This document shows, piece after piece, positions 1-5,815 of a stretch of 11,014 bases of DNA. Position numbers and translations under genes: made by a program. The stretch is from the NCBI GenBank assembly GCA_031547465.1, contig JAVBRX010000143.1:1-11014 (forward strand), read 5' to 3'. Below the pieces are notes generated by a model. It was given only the letters and a program-made list of their open reading frames with translations, was not told where the DNA came from and made no database searches. This DNA comes from Hohaiivirga sp031547465. GTDB lineage: Bacteria > Pseudomonadota > Alphaproteobacteria > Rhizobiales > Beijerinckiaceae. Numbering within the stretch: position 1 is the stretch's first letter; every line of letters starts with the position of its first letter.

Positions 1-73
1 TCTTTACTGCCGCTGAGCCAGACAACCCGGATTGAAAGTTGCGCCGGATGCCAGAAAAACGAGCCTGAAACGC

Positions 74-102
74 TTGGCTAATACTCTTTCCGGACATACA
101 AT
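74..102 (+). promoter_or_regulatory. Candidate sigma70 promoter of the lipoprotein gene
   Basis: A -35 box TTGGCT (74-79; four of six matches to TTGACA) is separated by exactly 17 bases from a -10 box TACAAT (97-102; five of six matches to TATAAT). Transcription would begin near 109, leaving a leader of about 64 bases before the ATG at 173. This is the best promoter match I found in the window. It is a pattern match only; alphaproteobacterial promoters often tolerate weaker boxes. Confidence 0.5.
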
Positions 103-120
103 GACCCTTGGGGGGTGGAC

Positions 121-154
121 GGCAGCAGCCGCAACTTGAAAAGTGCGGCGTGCC
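121..154 (+). promoter_or_regulatory. 5'-UTR hairpin upstream of the lipoprotein gene
   Basis: The leader between the candidate promoter and the ribosome binding site folds on paper into one long hairpin. GGCA (121-124) pairs with TGCC (151-154), GCCGC (128-132) with GCGGC (145-149), and ACTT (134-137) with AAGT (141-144), closing on a GAA loop. Small internal loops lie at 125-127/150, with a bulged A at 133. It ends 7 bases before the TAGGAG at 162-167, so it leaves the ribosome site open. It could stabilise the mRNA or be a regulatory target; the function is unknown. Confidence 0.4.
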
Positions 155-172
155 TGAACGGTAGGAGTTACC

Positions 173-463
173 ATGCGCAAATCCATCCTGTTGGCATTCG
201 CCGGCATACTTGCAATTGCGGTTTCGGCCTGCACGACGACAGAACAACGGACCGTCGGCGGCGCGGCCCTCGGCGGTCTGGCCGGGGCGGCCGTCGGCAG
301 CGCCGTCTCCGGTGGAAGCCGCACCGGAACGCTGACCGGGGCCGCCATCGGCGCGACCGGCGGCGCGCTTGTCGGCGCAGCTTCCTCTCCTGAGCGGCGC
401 TATTATCGCAATTGTCCCTATGGCTATTACAGAGATCGTTACGGCAACACCTATTGCCGGTAA
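173..463 (+). CDS. Small glycine-zipper lipoprotein
   Basis: A 96-residue envelope protein. Residues 1-19 form a lipoprotein signal peptide: basic start (MRK), a hydrophobic stretch, then a lipobox V17-S18-A19-C20, so Cys20 should be lipidated after cleavage by signal peptidase II. Residues 28-70 are a glycine zipper with many GG and GxxxG steps (for example G34-G38-G42 and G56-G60-G64-G68), typical of the Glycine-zipper 2TM families that form a helical hairpin in or against a membrane. The tail (77-96) is rich in Tyr and Arg and has two cysteines (C81, C95) that could form a disulfide. The start is fixed by TAGGAG (162-167) five bases before ATG. It probably sits in the outer membrane; relatives are often linked to envelope stress, but no specific role can be read here. 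It appears monocistronic, between its own promoter and a hairpin. Confidence 0.85.
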   Translation: MRKSILLAFAGILAIAVSACTTTEQRTVGGAALGGLAGAAVGSAVSGGSRTGTLTGAAIGATGGALVGAASSPERRYYRNCPYGYYRDRYGNTYCR

Positions 464-478
464 TTAATAATCGGTTAA

Positions 479-502
479 ACTCCGGGCCTGATAGCCCGGA
501 GT
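479..502 (+). terminator. Probable terminator hairpin after the lipoprotein gene
   Basis: A perfect 9-bp stem (ACTCCGGGC at 479-487 with GCCCGGAGT at 494-502) closes a 6-base loop, starting 15 bases after the lipoprotein stop codon. Position and GC-rich stem suit an intrinsic terminator, but the downstream bases (CCTGTAAATC) lack a real T run, so it may be a weak terminator or an mRNA 3'-end stabiliser. Confidence 0.45.
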
Positions 503-593
503 CCTGTAAATCCGCGCATGAACCCGAACAGTGAAGCAAGCGTTCGCAGGTTGGCTGCGCCTTCCGGTCCATCCAGCCGGGCAAGGAGCGGCG

Positions 594-1460
594 ATGTCCG
601 ACAGGGCCATGACGCACACATCGACGCACAACTCCCCAACACCGGACAGCCCGGTCACAACCGATGCGCTCTGGTCGCCCAATCACGGCGTCCGCAAGAA
701 TGATCGGGCTGTCGACATTCTCATGCTGCATTATACCGGTATGAACGACAATGCGGCAGCGCTGCGGCTTCTGTGCGACCCGCAGGCTGAGGTTTCATGC
801 CACTACTTTGTGGATGAGGCCGGAAACATCATTCAGATGGTACCGGAATCACGCCGCGCCTGGCATGCGGGAGACGGATCATGGGGCGGCGACAGCGATG
901 TGAATTCCCGCTCCATCGGCATTGAGATCGCCAATCGCGGTCATAATTATCCAGAGCGTGATGCCGAACCGCCACCGTTCCCGGAAGCGCAGATTGCCGC
1001 CGTCATTCGCCTCAGTGCCGATATTGTCAAACGCCGGAACATCGCGCCGCAACACGTCCTCGCCCATTCCGACACTGCGCCGCAACGCAAACGTGATCCC
1101 GGCGAGAAATTCCCGTGGCGGCGTCTCTTCGAGGCTGGAATCGGCCTGTGGGTTCCACCAGAGCCACTCATAGACGGCAGAATCTTCTCTCTCGGCGATG
1201 AAAGCCCGCCAGTAGCAGCCCTTCAGGCAATGCTCGCCACCTATGGCTACGGCATAACGGTTACGGGGCGTTACGATGATATCCTGCAAACGATTGTGGC
1301 CGCGTTCCAGCGGCATTTTCGCCCGCAACGCATTGACGGTGTGGCGGATTATTCGACAATTGCTACGCTACGTCGCCTTATCGCCGCGATCCCGCACGAT
1401 GACAATGGATTAGTTCCCATGGACATACCGTCTGACGGAAATCACGGATACCGGTCATGA
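594..1460 (+). CDS. N-acetylmuramoyl-L-alanine amidase, AmpD-like, with PG-binding domain
   Basis: A 288-residue zinc amidase (Amidase_2 family) that cleaves the bond between N-acetylmuramic acid and the L-alanine of the stem peptide. Zinc ligands appear to be H46 (LHYTG), H158 (AHSD) and D168 (KRDPG). K166 precedes D168, and the H-K-D spacing of 8 and 2 residues equals that of E. coli AmpD (H154, K162, D164). E111 in IGIEIAN matches the conserved active-site Glu. Residues 203-265 resemble a small peptidoglycan-binding domain, as in E. coli AmiD. I chose the ATG at 594 because AAGGAG (583-588) lies five bases upstream; an in-frame ATG at 531 lacks such a site. No signal peptide or lipobox is visible, so a cytoplasmic muropeptide-recycling role is likely, although the binding domain would also suit the periplasm. 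The stop overlaps the next start (ATGA), implying translational coupling with the MacA-like adaptor. Confidence 0.88.
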   Translation: MSDRAMTHTSTHNSPTPDSPVTTDALWSPNHGVRKNDRAVDILMLHYTGMNDNAAALRLLCDPQAEVSCHYFVDEAGNIIQMVPESRRAWHAGDGSWGGDSDVNSRSIGIEIANRGHNYPERDAEPPPFPEAQIAAVIRLSADIVKRRNIAPQHVLAHSDTAPQRKRDPGEKFPWRRLFEAGIGLWVPPEPLIDGRIFSLGDESPPVAALQAMLATYGYGITVTGRYDDILQTIVAAFQRHFRPQRIDGVADYSTIATLRRLIAAIPHDDNGLVPMDIPSDGNHGYRS

Positions 1461-2887
1461 GCAACGATGCTTCCATCCCCGAAATCACCGACGGCGGACA
1501 GGGTTGGATACGGTTTTTGCGCCGCAAAAGTATCTGGGCCGCTATTGCCGTCATCGCCGTCGTTGCCACCGTTACCGCTCTCGTCCGCTCCGAGGATCCC
1601 CAGGCTACGCCCTACCGGTTCGCCGCCGTCGAGCGCGGCGATATTACCGCCTCGGTGCGCGCTACCGGAACGCTCAACCCGCTGACGACGATTCTGGTTG
1701 GGTCGCAGCTATCCGGGCAGGTGGTGGAGATTCTGGCCGATTACAACAGTCCGGTGGTCAAGGGGCAGATCATGGCGCGGATATTCTCCGATCAGATCAA
1801 GACCCGTTGTGACGCCGCTCGCGCCGATCTGCAAACCGCCGAAGCCGATCTCGCCATGCGCCGGGCACAACTCGACAAGGCCAATGCCAGCCTCATCGAC
1901 GTCAAAGCCAAGCGAGACCGTGCCGTCGCCGAGAAGGCCGATGCCCTGCGCACGCTTGGCCGCCAGAAGGAACTCACCGCCAAGGGAGCGGGTGCGCAAA
2001 CCACCCTCGATCAGGCGCAGACCCAGGCCGATATCCAGACCGCCGCCCTTGCCTCCGCCGAGGCGCAGATCCCGCTGACGCAAGCCGATATTGCCAATGC
2101 CGAAGCACAGGTGCATTCCGGCGAGGCAATCGTCGCGCAACGTAAGGCGAAACTCGCCGATATCGAGATCGATCTCTACCGCACCGATATCCGCTCTCCG
2201 GTCAACGGCGTGGTGGTCAAAAAGGATGTCGAACTCGGCCAGACCGTCGCCGCTTCGCTCTCCGCTCCGACCTTGTTCACCGTGGCGCAGGATCTGCGCG
2301 AGATCGATATTTACGCCAGCATCGACGAAGCCGATGTCGGGCAGGTGAAAGAAGGCCAAAGCGTCAGCTTCACCGTTGCCGCCTTCCCGAACCGCACGTT
2401 CACCGGCACGGTGCGCATGGTGCGGCTGGGGGCGGAAACCGTACAAAACGTCGTCACCTATACCGCCGTGATCGGCGTGAAAAATACCGATCTGGCCCTG
2501 CTGCCTGGCATGACTGCCAATCTCGACATCGTCATCGCCAGAAAGCAGAACGTGCTGCGCATCCCCAATGCCGCCCTGCGCTTCCGCCCTGCGGTGCAGC
2601 CGTCCGGCAACATGCAGTCACAGCGTTCCCGCCCCGGCGCGCAAGCCGCCCCGGCGCGGGAACGGAGCGCCGAGAAGCCCGGCACGCCGGGGCGAGTTTA
2701 TGTGCTGAACGATAAGGGCGAGCCGCAATCCATCTTCCTGCGCCTCGGCATCAGCGACGGCGTAATGACGGAAGTTCTTTCCGGGGACGTGAAGGAAGGA
2801 ATGCAACTCCTCACCGGCGGCGGCCCGAAGGCCGATGCAGCGGTGCAAGCCGCCGGGCCGCAACGCCGCGGGCCGCGGATGTTCTGA
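1457..2887 (+). CDS. macA: MacA-like periplasmic adaptor (HlyD/RND-type membrane fusion protein)
   Basis: A 476-residue adaptor that would link an inner-membrane ABC exporter to an outer-membrane channel. After a short cytoplasmic tail, residues 26-43 form one membrane anchor. Residues 56-108 and 243-275 are the two halves of a biotinyl-lipoyl domain (ATGTLNP; SPVNGVVV). Between them, about residues 115-240, lies a long Ala/Gln-rich coiled-coil hairpin. Beta-barrel and membrane-proximal domains follow (about 283-375 and 412-455). A Pro/Arg/Gln-rich, probably disordered insert (about 378-411) splits the membrane-proximal part, and the C-terminus is basic (RRGPRMF). The ATG at 1457 overlaps the amidase stop by ATGA. 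The next two genes encode the matching ATPase and permease, which supports the MacA call. No TolC-like partner is in the window, so it must be elsewhere. The exported substrate cannot be inferred; macrolide is only the E. coli name-giver. Confidence 0.88.
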   Translation: MSNDASIPEITDGGQGWIRFLRRKSIWAAIAVIAVVATVTALVRSEDPQATPYRFAAVERGDITASVRATGTLNPLTTILVGSQLSGQVVEILADYNSPVVKGQIMARIFSDQIKTRCDAARADLQTAEADLAMRRAQLDKANASLIDVKAKRDRAVAEKADALRTLGRQKELTAKGAGAQTTLDQAQTQADIQTAALASAEAQIPLTQADIANAEAQVHSGEAIVAQRKAKLADIEIDLYRTDIRSPVNGVVVKKDVELGQTVAASLSAPTLFTVAQDLREIDIYASIDEADVGQVKEGQSVSFTVAAFPNRTFTGTVRMVRLGAETVQNVVTYTAVIGVKNTDLALLPGMTANLDIVIARKQNVLRIPNAALRFRPAVQPSGNMQSQRSRPGAQAAPARERSAEKPGTPGRVYVLNDKGEPQSIFLRLGISDGVMTEVLSGDVKEGMQLLTGGGPKADAAVQAAGPQRRGPRMF

Positions 2888-2891
2888 GCGA

Positions 2892-2922
2892 AAAACAGGT
2901 ACTCTTAAAAGAGAAAACAGGT
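2892..2922 (+). repeat. 9-bp direct repeat flanking a small inverted repeat between macA and macB ATPase
   Basis: The motif AAAACAGGT occurs at 2892-2900 and again at 2914-2922, 22 bases apart. Between the copies, CTCTT (2902-2906) and AAGAG (2909-2913) form an inverted repeat with a 2-base spacer. This fills most of the only real gap (44 bases) in the operon. The second copy puts ACAGG ten bases before the ATPase ATG, so it may double as a weak ribosome binding site. It could also be a regulator or mRNA-processing site; this is inference. Confidence 0.5.
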
Positions 2923-2931
2923 CTTGGCATC

Positions 2932-3657
2932 ATGCCGCTGGTCGAAACCGAAAACCTCACTCGCATCTACGATCTCGGGGAGAGCCGCGTCGTTGCCCTG
3001 GATAAGGTGTCGCTCGTCATCGACGAGGGCGAGTTCGTGGCGGTAATGGGACCGTCCGGATCCGGCAAATCCACGTTTATGAACATGATAGGCTGCCTCG
3101 ACCGCCCGACCTCCGGGCGTTACCGGCTCGACGGCGTCGAAGCGGAAAGCCTGTCTCCGGACGGACTGGCAGCCCTTCGCAACCGCAAGCTTGGCTTCGT
3201 GTTCCAACAGTTCAACCTGCTGCCGCGCATTGACGCCGCCGCGAATGTCGAGTTGCCGATGGTCTATGCCGGGATCGATCGCGCCACCCGGCGCAGCCGT
3301 GCCCTCGAAGCGCTCGCTCGCGTCGGTCTCGCCGATCGCTGGCACCATCGGCCAATGCAATTGTCTGGCGGGCAGCAGCAGCGGGTCGCCATCGCCCGCG
3401 CTCTGGTCAACCACCCGAAACTGCTCCTCGCCGACGAGCCGACCGGTGCGCTCGACAGCCGGACCACGGCGGATATCCTCGCCCTGTTCCAGGATCTGAA
3501 CCGCGACGGCATGACGATCCTGCTTGTCACCCACGATGTCGATGTCGGCGCACATGCAAAACGCATCGTCCGCTTCACCGATGGACACGTGATCGAGGAC
3601 ATGCGGCAGGAGCCGAAACGCAGCCAGGCCGGAACCCTTGAAAAGGGAGTTGCCTGA
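2932..3657 (+). CDS. MacB-type ABC transporter ATP-binding protein
   Basis: A 241-residue ATPase of the MacB/LolD-like group that powers the permease encoded next. All nucleotide-site motifs are present: Walker A GPSGSGKST (40-48), Q-loop Gln92 in VFQQFNLLPR, signature LSGGQQQR (144-151), Walker B LLLADEP with catalytic E169, and switch His201 in LLVTHD. Length and motifs match stand-alone ATPases of this group; in E. coli MacB the same domain is fused to the permease, whereas here it is separate. The start codon lacks a strong Shine-Dalgarno; only ACAGG ten bases upstream is available, so translation may be modest or coupled. Its stop overlaps the permease start (TGATG at 3655-3659), which favours one-to-one production of the two subunits. 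Confident as to family; the substrate is unknown. Confidence 0.92.
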   Translation: MPLVETENLTRIYDLGESRVVALDKVSLVIDEGEFVAVMGPSGSGKSTFMNMIGCLDRPTSGRYRLDGVEAESLSPDGLAALRNRKLGFVFQQFNLLPRIDAAANVELPMVYAGIDRATRRSRALEALARVGLADRWHHRPMQLSGGQQQRVAIARALVNHPKLLLADEPTGALDSRTTADILALFQDLNRDGMTILLVTHDVDVGAHAKRIVRFTDGHVIEDMRQEPKRSQAGTLEKGVA

Positions 3658-4889
3658 TGCCGTTGATCGAGGCCCTGCGCACTGCGTTCTCCGCCATCCT
3701 TGGCAATGCCCTGCGGTCGCTCCTGACCATGCTCGGTATCGTCATCGGCGTTGCCGCCGTTATCACCACCGTCGCCATCGGCTCCGGAGCGCGGGATGTC
3801 GTCAACCAGAGGATCCGCTCGCTCGGGGCCAACCTCGCCGTCATTTCCCCCGGCAACATCACGCAGGGCGGCGTGCGCCTCGGGGCGGGCGCCGCCTCGA
3901 CCCTGACCGACGACGACGCCAATGCAATCAAGGCCGAAATCGACGGCGTGATAGCTTCCGCCCCTTACGTGCGCGGCGGCGTGCAGGTCGTCTCCGGCGG
4001 CAACAACTGGGCGACCTCGGCTTATGCCGTCACCCTCGACTGGTTCGACGCCCGCGAATGGGAAATCGGCTCCGGGCGCGGTTTCGAGCCGGACGAGGTC
4101 CAGCATGGCGACCTCGTCATCCTGCTCGGCAAAACCGTGGCCGACAACCTGTTCGGCGATATCGACCCGATCAGCGAGACTGTGCGGGTGCGCAACGTGC
4201 CGTTCAAGGTGATCGGCGTTCTCGCTCCCAAGGGACAATCTGCTTTCGGACAGGATCAGGACGACACGGTGTTCCTGCCCCTTGATGCCGGGCGGCGGCG
4301 GGTGATCGGCAGGAACTACGCCAAGGACGGCTCGGTGATGGGCATCTACGTGAAGTTCGCTGAAGCCGGAGAGGTGAAACCCGGCATCAACGACATCAAC
4401 GCTCTATTGCGCCAGCGCCATCGCCTGACGCAACAGCAGGACGACGACTTCTTCGTGCGCGACCTAACCGAAATATCGGATGCCGCCACCACCAGCGCCC
4501 GTACCCTGTCGCTGCTCCTCGCTTCGGTCGCCGCCGTGTCGCTACTGGTCGGCGGCATCGGTATCATGAATATCATGCTCGTTTCCGTCACCGAGCGCAC
4601 CCGCGAGATCGGCCTGCGTCTGGCGCTCGGTGCGCGCGGACAGGATATTTTATGGCAGTTCCTCATCGAGGCGACAACGCTTTCGGCCATCGGCGGCGCT
4701 CTCGGCGTGCTGCTCGGCGTCGCGGCGGCACAAACAATCGCCCATCTGTTCGAATGGCCGTCGCTGATTTCTGTGCAGGCGATCCTGATTGCCGTCGTCT
4801 TCTCGGCTCTGGTCGGCATTTTCTTCGGTTTCTACCCGGCGCAACGCGCCGCCCGGCTCGATCCGATTGAGGCATTGCGGCGTGAATAG
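3657..4889 (+). CDS. MacB-type ABC transporter permease (FtsX-like)
   Basis: A 410-residue inner-membrane subunit with the four-helix layout of MacB-family mechanotransmission transporters. Helix 1 is at about 23-43. A large periplasmic domain (MacB_PCD) covers about 45-280. Three C-terminal helices lie at about 283-308, 341-363 and 372-394 (FtsX domain). Between helices 2 and 3 is the hallmark TERTREIGLRLALGA segment (312-326), the coupling region to the ATPase. The C-terminus (YPAQRAARLDPIEALR) is also typical. It starts at the ATG overlapping the ATPase stop, with AGGGAG a few bases upstream inside that gene. With the adaptor and ATPase it should form a complex that uses ATP-driven movement to push a periplasmic substrate through an outer-membrane channel. 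It is probably the last gene of the operon that begins with the amidase. Confidence 0.92.
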   Translation: MPLIEALRTAFSAILGNALRSLLTMLGIVIGVAAVITTVAIGSGARDVVNQRIRSLGANLAVISPGNITQGGVRLGAGAASTLTDDDANAIKAEIDGVIASAPYVRGGVQVVSGGNNWATSAYAVTLDWFDAREWEIGSGRGFEPDEVQHGDLVILLGKTVADNLFGDIDPISETVRVRNVPFKVIGVLAPKGQSAFGQDQDDTVFLPLDAGRRRVIGRNYAKDGSVMGIYVKFAEAGEVKPGINDINALLRQRHRLTQQQDDDFFVRDLTEISDAATTSARTLSLLLASVAAVSLLVGGIGIMNIMLVSVTERTREIGLRLALGARGQDILWQFLIEATTLSAIGGALGVLLGVAAAQTIAHLFEWPSLISVQAILIAVVFSALVGIFFGFYPAQRAARLDPIEALRRE

Positions 4890-4960
4890 CCGACTGGCAA
4901 GCCCAACTTACGGGATGACTTGACCACATCTGCCTGATACGACGCTTGAAAAGCAATCGC

Positions 4961-4982
4961 GCCCGCTCACGGAGCGGTGGGC
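4961..4982 (+). terminator. Hairpin after the permease gene, possible terminator
   Basis: CCGCTC (4963-4968) pairs perfectly with GAGCGG (4972-4977) around an ACG loop; GCCC (4961-4964) and GGGC (4979-4982) offer an alternative outer pairing. It lies about 70 bases past the permease stop and is followed by ATTTCCC, a poor T run. It buries a GTG at 4977 that could otherwise be an upstream start of the nitroreductase. It may terminate the amidase-mac operon weakly. Confidence 0.3.
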
Positions 4983-5015
4983 ATTTCCCGAGCAAAACGC
5001 ATATTCCAAGCCATC

Positions 5016-5711
5016 ATGACATCGACCACAAGCAATTCTATCGACGAGATCATCCGCTCGCGCCGTGCGACCCGCGCTTTTCTGCCAACCCCAGTGCCGC
5101 TGGAGACGATCCGGGCCATCCTCGACACGGCCCGCCATGCTCCTTCCGGCACCAATACCCAGCCGTGGAAGGTGCATGTAGTCATCGGCGCGCCATTGGA
5201 GACCCTCCGCAACGCCCTAACGAATGTCGACAACGATCCGCTGGCAGCCAGCGAGCACATGCCGGAATTCCAGTATTATCCGGAAGCGTGGCGTTCGCCT
5301 TATATCGACCGTCGACGCAAGTGCGGTGTCGGAATGTATCAGGTTCTCGGCATCGAGAAGGGCGATACCAAGGGAATGCACCGGCAGCACAACCGCAATT
5401 ACATGTTCTTCGACGCCCCTGTCCTGTTGATCTTCACCATCGACCGTAGTCTGGCCCTCGGCAGTTGGCTCGATTACGGGTTCTTTCTACAGAACGTGAT
5501 GCTCGCCGCTACGGCCCGGGGCATCGATTCATGCCCGCAGGTCTCTCTGGCCAAGTATTACCGGATCATCGCGGAAATCCTCAAGCTCTCGAATGATGAA
5601 ATGATGGTGTGCGGTATCGCCCTCGGACACCGCGACCCGGATGCGGCCATCAACTCGTTTCGGCCAGAACGGGAACCGGTGGAAGCATTCACCACCATCC
5701 ACGACACGTAA
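5016..5711 (+). CDS. FMN-dependent nitroreductase family protein
   Basis: A 231-residue flavoprotein of the nitroreductase superfamily, which uses FMN and NAD(P)H to reduce nitroaromatics, quinones or similar acceptors, usually as a cytoplasmic homodimer. Visible motifs are the N-terminal FMN phosphate site SRRATRAF (15-22), the loop HAPSGTNTQPW (41-51) and the C-terminal ICGIALG-like segment CGIALGHRDP (199-208). G169-I170-D171-S172-C173-P174 fits the usual flavin-contacting region. Length is normal for the family. The start is uncertain: ATG 5016 gives the usual short N-terminus before DEIIRSRR but has no clear Shine-Dalgarno, while a GTG at 4977 adds 13 residues, has only GGAG two bases upstream and sits inside a hairpin. 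The physiological substrate is unknown. It shares no overlap with its neighbours and is probably transcribed alone. Confidence 0.88.
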   Translation: MTSTTSNSIDEIIRSRRATRAFLPTPVPLETIRAILDTARHAPSGTNTQPWKVHVVIGAPLETLRNALTNVDNDPLAASEHMPEFQYYPEAWRSPYIDRRRKCGVGMYQVLGIEKGDTKGMHRQHNRNYMFFDAPVLLIFTIDRSLALGSWLDYGFFLQNVMLAATARGIDSCPQVSLAKYYRIIAEILKLSNDEMMVCGIALGHRDPDAAINSFRPEREPVEAFTTIHDT

Positions 5712-5815
5712 AACTGAAAGAGACTCCGCAAGTCATCCGGTACCTTGGCCGCGCCGCCGTCTCCGCTAGATAGGGAAATCAGAGCGTCATCGCTCAGCCC
5801 CACCGGAGCCGGACC

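Noticed and set aside
1..81. Possible C-terminal end of an upstream gene: frame 1 is open from base 1 to TAA at 79-81, and frame 3 to TGA at 33-35.
   Set aside because: Both are too short to recognise, and neither can be preferred. The frame-1 reading would run into the -35 box of the candidate promoter.
3264..4238. A 324-codon open frame on the - strand across the ATPase and permease genes.
   Set aside because: It crosses two well-supported genes with conserved motifs, and its own sequence is low-complexity in Asp, Gly and Arg with no recognisable fold.
5745..5772. TTGGCC, 16 bases, TAGATA as a promoter for the MscS-like gene.
   Set aside because: The -10 matches only three of six consensus bases and the spacer is GC-rich; I could not separate it from chance.
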